A DNA stretch of 44,022 nt from Chloroflexota bacterium (lineage in GTDB: Bacteria > Chloroflexota > Limnocylindria > Limnocylindrales > CSP1-4): the NCBI GenBank assembly GCA_016200675.1, contig JACQEH010000025.1, positions 1 to 44,022 on the forward strand, given 5' to 3'. Shown in pieces: positions 42,345 to 44,022 of the stretch. A program made the position numbers and the translations under genes. The notes beneath the pieces are model-generated. The model was not told where the DNA came from. It saw only the letters and a list, made by a program, of their open reading frames with translations, and did no database searches. Positions within the stretch are counted from its first letter, which is position 1, and each line of letters begins with the position of its first letter.

Positions 42345-43223
42345 ATGAGTGAGATGCTTGGGAGCAATGGAGTGCAGATACAACTCGAGGCGCCGCCTCT
42401 CGCGTATGTTCGGCCCACCGAGGACCCCGGAACGATGAACGGACCGGAGGACGTCGCGATCCAGATCACCGACCTCGACGCCTTCTACGGGAAGCGCAGG
42501 GTCGTCCGGGACGTGTCGCTGGGCGTCCGGAGGAACGCCATCACGGCGATCATCGGACCCTCGGGCAGCGGCAAGTCGACCCTCCTCCGGTGCATGGATC
42601 GCATGCACGAGATCATCCCCGGTGCCCGGGTCACCGGCACGATCTCCTATCGAGGCACTGACATCTACGGTCCGGATGTCGATCCGGCCGCGGTTCGGCG
42701 ATCGATCGGGATGGTCTTCCAGCAGCCGAACCCCTTCCCGACGATGTCGATCGCCGACAACGTCGCCGCGCCGGCCCGGTTCAACGGCCTCGTACGGGGC
42801 CGGCAGGCGGAGCGCGACCTCGTCGAACGATGCCTCAGCCAGGCGGCCCTCTGGGACGAGGTCAAGGACAAGCTGAGCCACGGGGGCACATCCCTGTCGG
42901 GAGGGCAGCAGCAGAGGCTCTGCATCGCCCGATCGCTGGCCCTGGAACCGGACGTGCTCCTGATGGATGAGCCCTGCTCGGCGCTCGATCCGGTTGCCAC
43001 GCTCCAGGTGGAGCAGCTCATGTTCGATCTCAAGTCGAGGTACACGATCGTCATCGTGACCCACAACATGCAGCAGGCGTCCCGGGTCAGCGACCGGACG
43101 GCATTCCTCACGATGGGCGAAGATCGGGCGGGCTTCCTGGTGGAGGAAGGTCCCACGGTCAACGTCTTCACGGCACCCAGGGAGCAGCTGACCGAGGATT
43201 ACATCTCCGGACGATTCGGATGA
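42345..43223 (+). CDS. pstB: Phosphate ABC transporter ATPase PstB
   Basis: ATPase energising phosphate import (292 aa from ATG 42345). Walker A GPSGSGKSTLLRCMDRM, Q-loop GMVFQQPNPFPTMSI, signature LSGGQQQRLCIARSLA, Walker B VLLMDEPCSALDP and switch His in VTHNMQQASRVSD are intact. The usual PstB length is near 255, matching the internal ATG 42435 (MNGPEDVAIQITDLDAFYG); the first 30 residues may therefore not be translated. ATG 42345 directly follows the pstA stop. Confidence 0.96.
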   Translation: MSEMLGSNGVQIQLEAPPLAYVRPTEDPGTMNGPEDVAIQITDLDAFYGKRRVVRDVSLGVRRNAITAIIGPSGSGKSTLLRCMDRMHEIIPGARVTGTISYRGTDIYGPDVDPAAVRRSIGMVFQQPNPFPTMSIADNVAAPARFNGLVRGRQAERDLVERCLSQAALWDEVKDKLSHGGTSLSGGQQQRLCIARSLALEPDVLLMDEPCSALDPVATLQVEQLMFDLKSRYTIVIVTHNMQQASRVSDRTAFLTMGEDRAGFLVEEGPTVNVFTAPREQLTEDYISGRFG

Positions 43224-43242
43224 GCGCCGCTGGAGGACCCCG

Positions 43243-43998
43243 ATGACAGACGATGACCGGCCCGTCGGCCAGGACGTGAACCAACAGGCGGACCGAATCC
43301 TCGCCGAGTCACCACGAGCCATGACCCCGACGGGCAGCCACACGCCGCGCGAGATCCTCGACCGCGAGATGCAGGAGATCAAGGACGACATCCTGCGGAT
43401 GGGGTCGCTCGTGGAGGAAGCGATCCGCAGCGCCCTTGCCGCGCTCGTGGCCCACGACGCCGCCGGGGCGACGGAGGTGATCGTCGCGGACCAGCGTATC
43501 AATGCGATGCAGCGCCGGGTCAACGAGCTGGTGACCCGGACGATCGCGACGCAAGGGCCGGTGGCGCGAGACCTCCGCTTCCTCCTGGCCCTCGACCACG
43601 TCGGCTATGAGCTCGAGCGGATGGGTGACCATGCCGCATCGGTTGCCAAGCAGGTTCGAAAGCTCGCTCCGGAGCCTCCCCTCAAGCGGTACGTCGACCT
43701 GCCCCGGATGGGCGAGTTGGCGTCCAGCCTTGTCGGCGGCATCCTGCGGGCACTCGTCGACATCGACGTCGACCTCGCCCGATCCATCGCGGCCCGCGAC
43801 GACGAGATCGACGCGCTCTACCACCGCACGTTCGACGAGGTCGTCGCCCTGATGCGAGCCGACCCGGCGAACGTGGAGCGAGGGACGAGGATCCTGTTCT
43901 CCGCCCATTACCTCGAGCGGATCGGCGATCGCGTCACGAACATCGCGGAGGACGTCCTCTTCCTCGCCAGCGGCGAGATCGAGGACCTCAACCCGTGA
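43243..43998 (+). CDS. phoU: Phosphate signalling regulator PhoU
   Basis: A 251-aa cytoplasmic protein with two similar three-helix PhoU repeats, each carrying the metal-binding pattern: ALDHVGYELERMGDHAASVAK and AHYLERIGDRVTNIAEDVLFL. PhoU links the Pst transporter to the phosphate two-component system and restrains uptake. An N-terminal 30 residues (to about AMTPTGSHTPRE) is longer than usual. ATG 43243 has TGGAGGA upstream. The stop overlaps the next start (GTGA). Confidence 0.95.
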   Translation: MTDDDRPVGQDVNQQADRILAESPRAMTPTGSHTPREILDREMQEIKDDILRMGSLVEEAIRSALAALVAHDAAGATEVIVADQRINAMQRRVNELVTRTIATQGPVARDLRFLLALDHVGYELERMGDHAASVAKQVRKLAPEPPLKRYVDLPRMGELASSLVGGILRALVDIDVDLARSIAARDDEIDALYHRTFDEVVALMRADPANVERGTRILFSAHYLERIGDRVTNIAEDVLFLASGEIEDLNP

Positions 43999-44022
43999 GC
44001 GGCAACCCAATCCGCGTGCTCG
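43995..44022 (+). CDS. Start of a gene coupled to phoU, cut by the window end
   Basis: GTG at 43995 overlaps the phoU stop (GTGA) and opens a frame reading MSGNPIRVL to the window edge. The beginning resembles low-molecular-weight phosphatase/arsenate reductase proteins, which often start with a basic residue and VLFxCxxN and often follow phoU, but nine residues cannot establish this. Confidence 0.4.

Overview
The window is a high-GC (about 70 percent by eye) bacterial chromosome segment with tightly packed genes, many GTG starts, frequent 4-nt ATGA/GTGA overlaps and many genes with no Shine-Dalgarno sequence but a -10-like hexamer 6-9 nt upstream of the start codon (leaderless style). Gene content (paired aldehyde dehydrogenases plus deoC, S9 peptidases, ABC-2 exporters, Pst/polyphosphate genes) fits a heterotrophic Chloroflexota or Actinomycetota-like lineage; this placement is inference, as no rRNA or other marker is present. 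No tRNA, rRNA, CRISPR, IS element or phage gene was recognised.

Region 1 (1-11.4 kb) is a galactoside-use locus: galT (cut by the window edge) and a DeoR-type repressor on the minus strand, divergent from a sugar ABC importer (binding lipoprotein and two permeases), a LacZ-type GH2 beta-galactosidase and a GH36 alpha-galactosidase; galK converges from the other side. Together these import beta- and alpha-galactosides, hydrolyse them in the cytoplasm and feed galactose into the Leloir pathway; galE is not in view.

Region 2 (11.5-33.8 kb) is mixed: two EamA transporters, an ABC-2 exporter, a full-length aldehyde dehydrogenase followed by a shortened catalytically empty one, a YhhN membrane protein, two S9 peptidases, a LiaF-like protein, a lipoprotein ending in a Hint (Hedgehog/intein) domain, deoC, a NatA/NatB-like exporter, a P-type ATPase, DUF971 and YbjQ proteins. 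It also holds a DNA-ligase-like protein that has lost its catalytic lysines, and a 350-bp array of six degenerate dyad repeats between deoC and a peptidase gene.

Region 3 (33.8-44.0 kb) is a phosphate/polyphosphate island: ppk1, CYTH-CHAD and, convergent, a Ppx/GppA phosphatase, then pstS-pstC-pstA-pstB-phoU and the first codons of another gene. A strong hairpin separates pstS from pstC.

Four genes are interrupted: deoR and the second EamA gene each by what looks like one missing base, pstA and CYTH-CHAD by internal deletions that also change frame. Either the assembly has indels or part of this region is decaying; this should be settled before these genes are interpreted.
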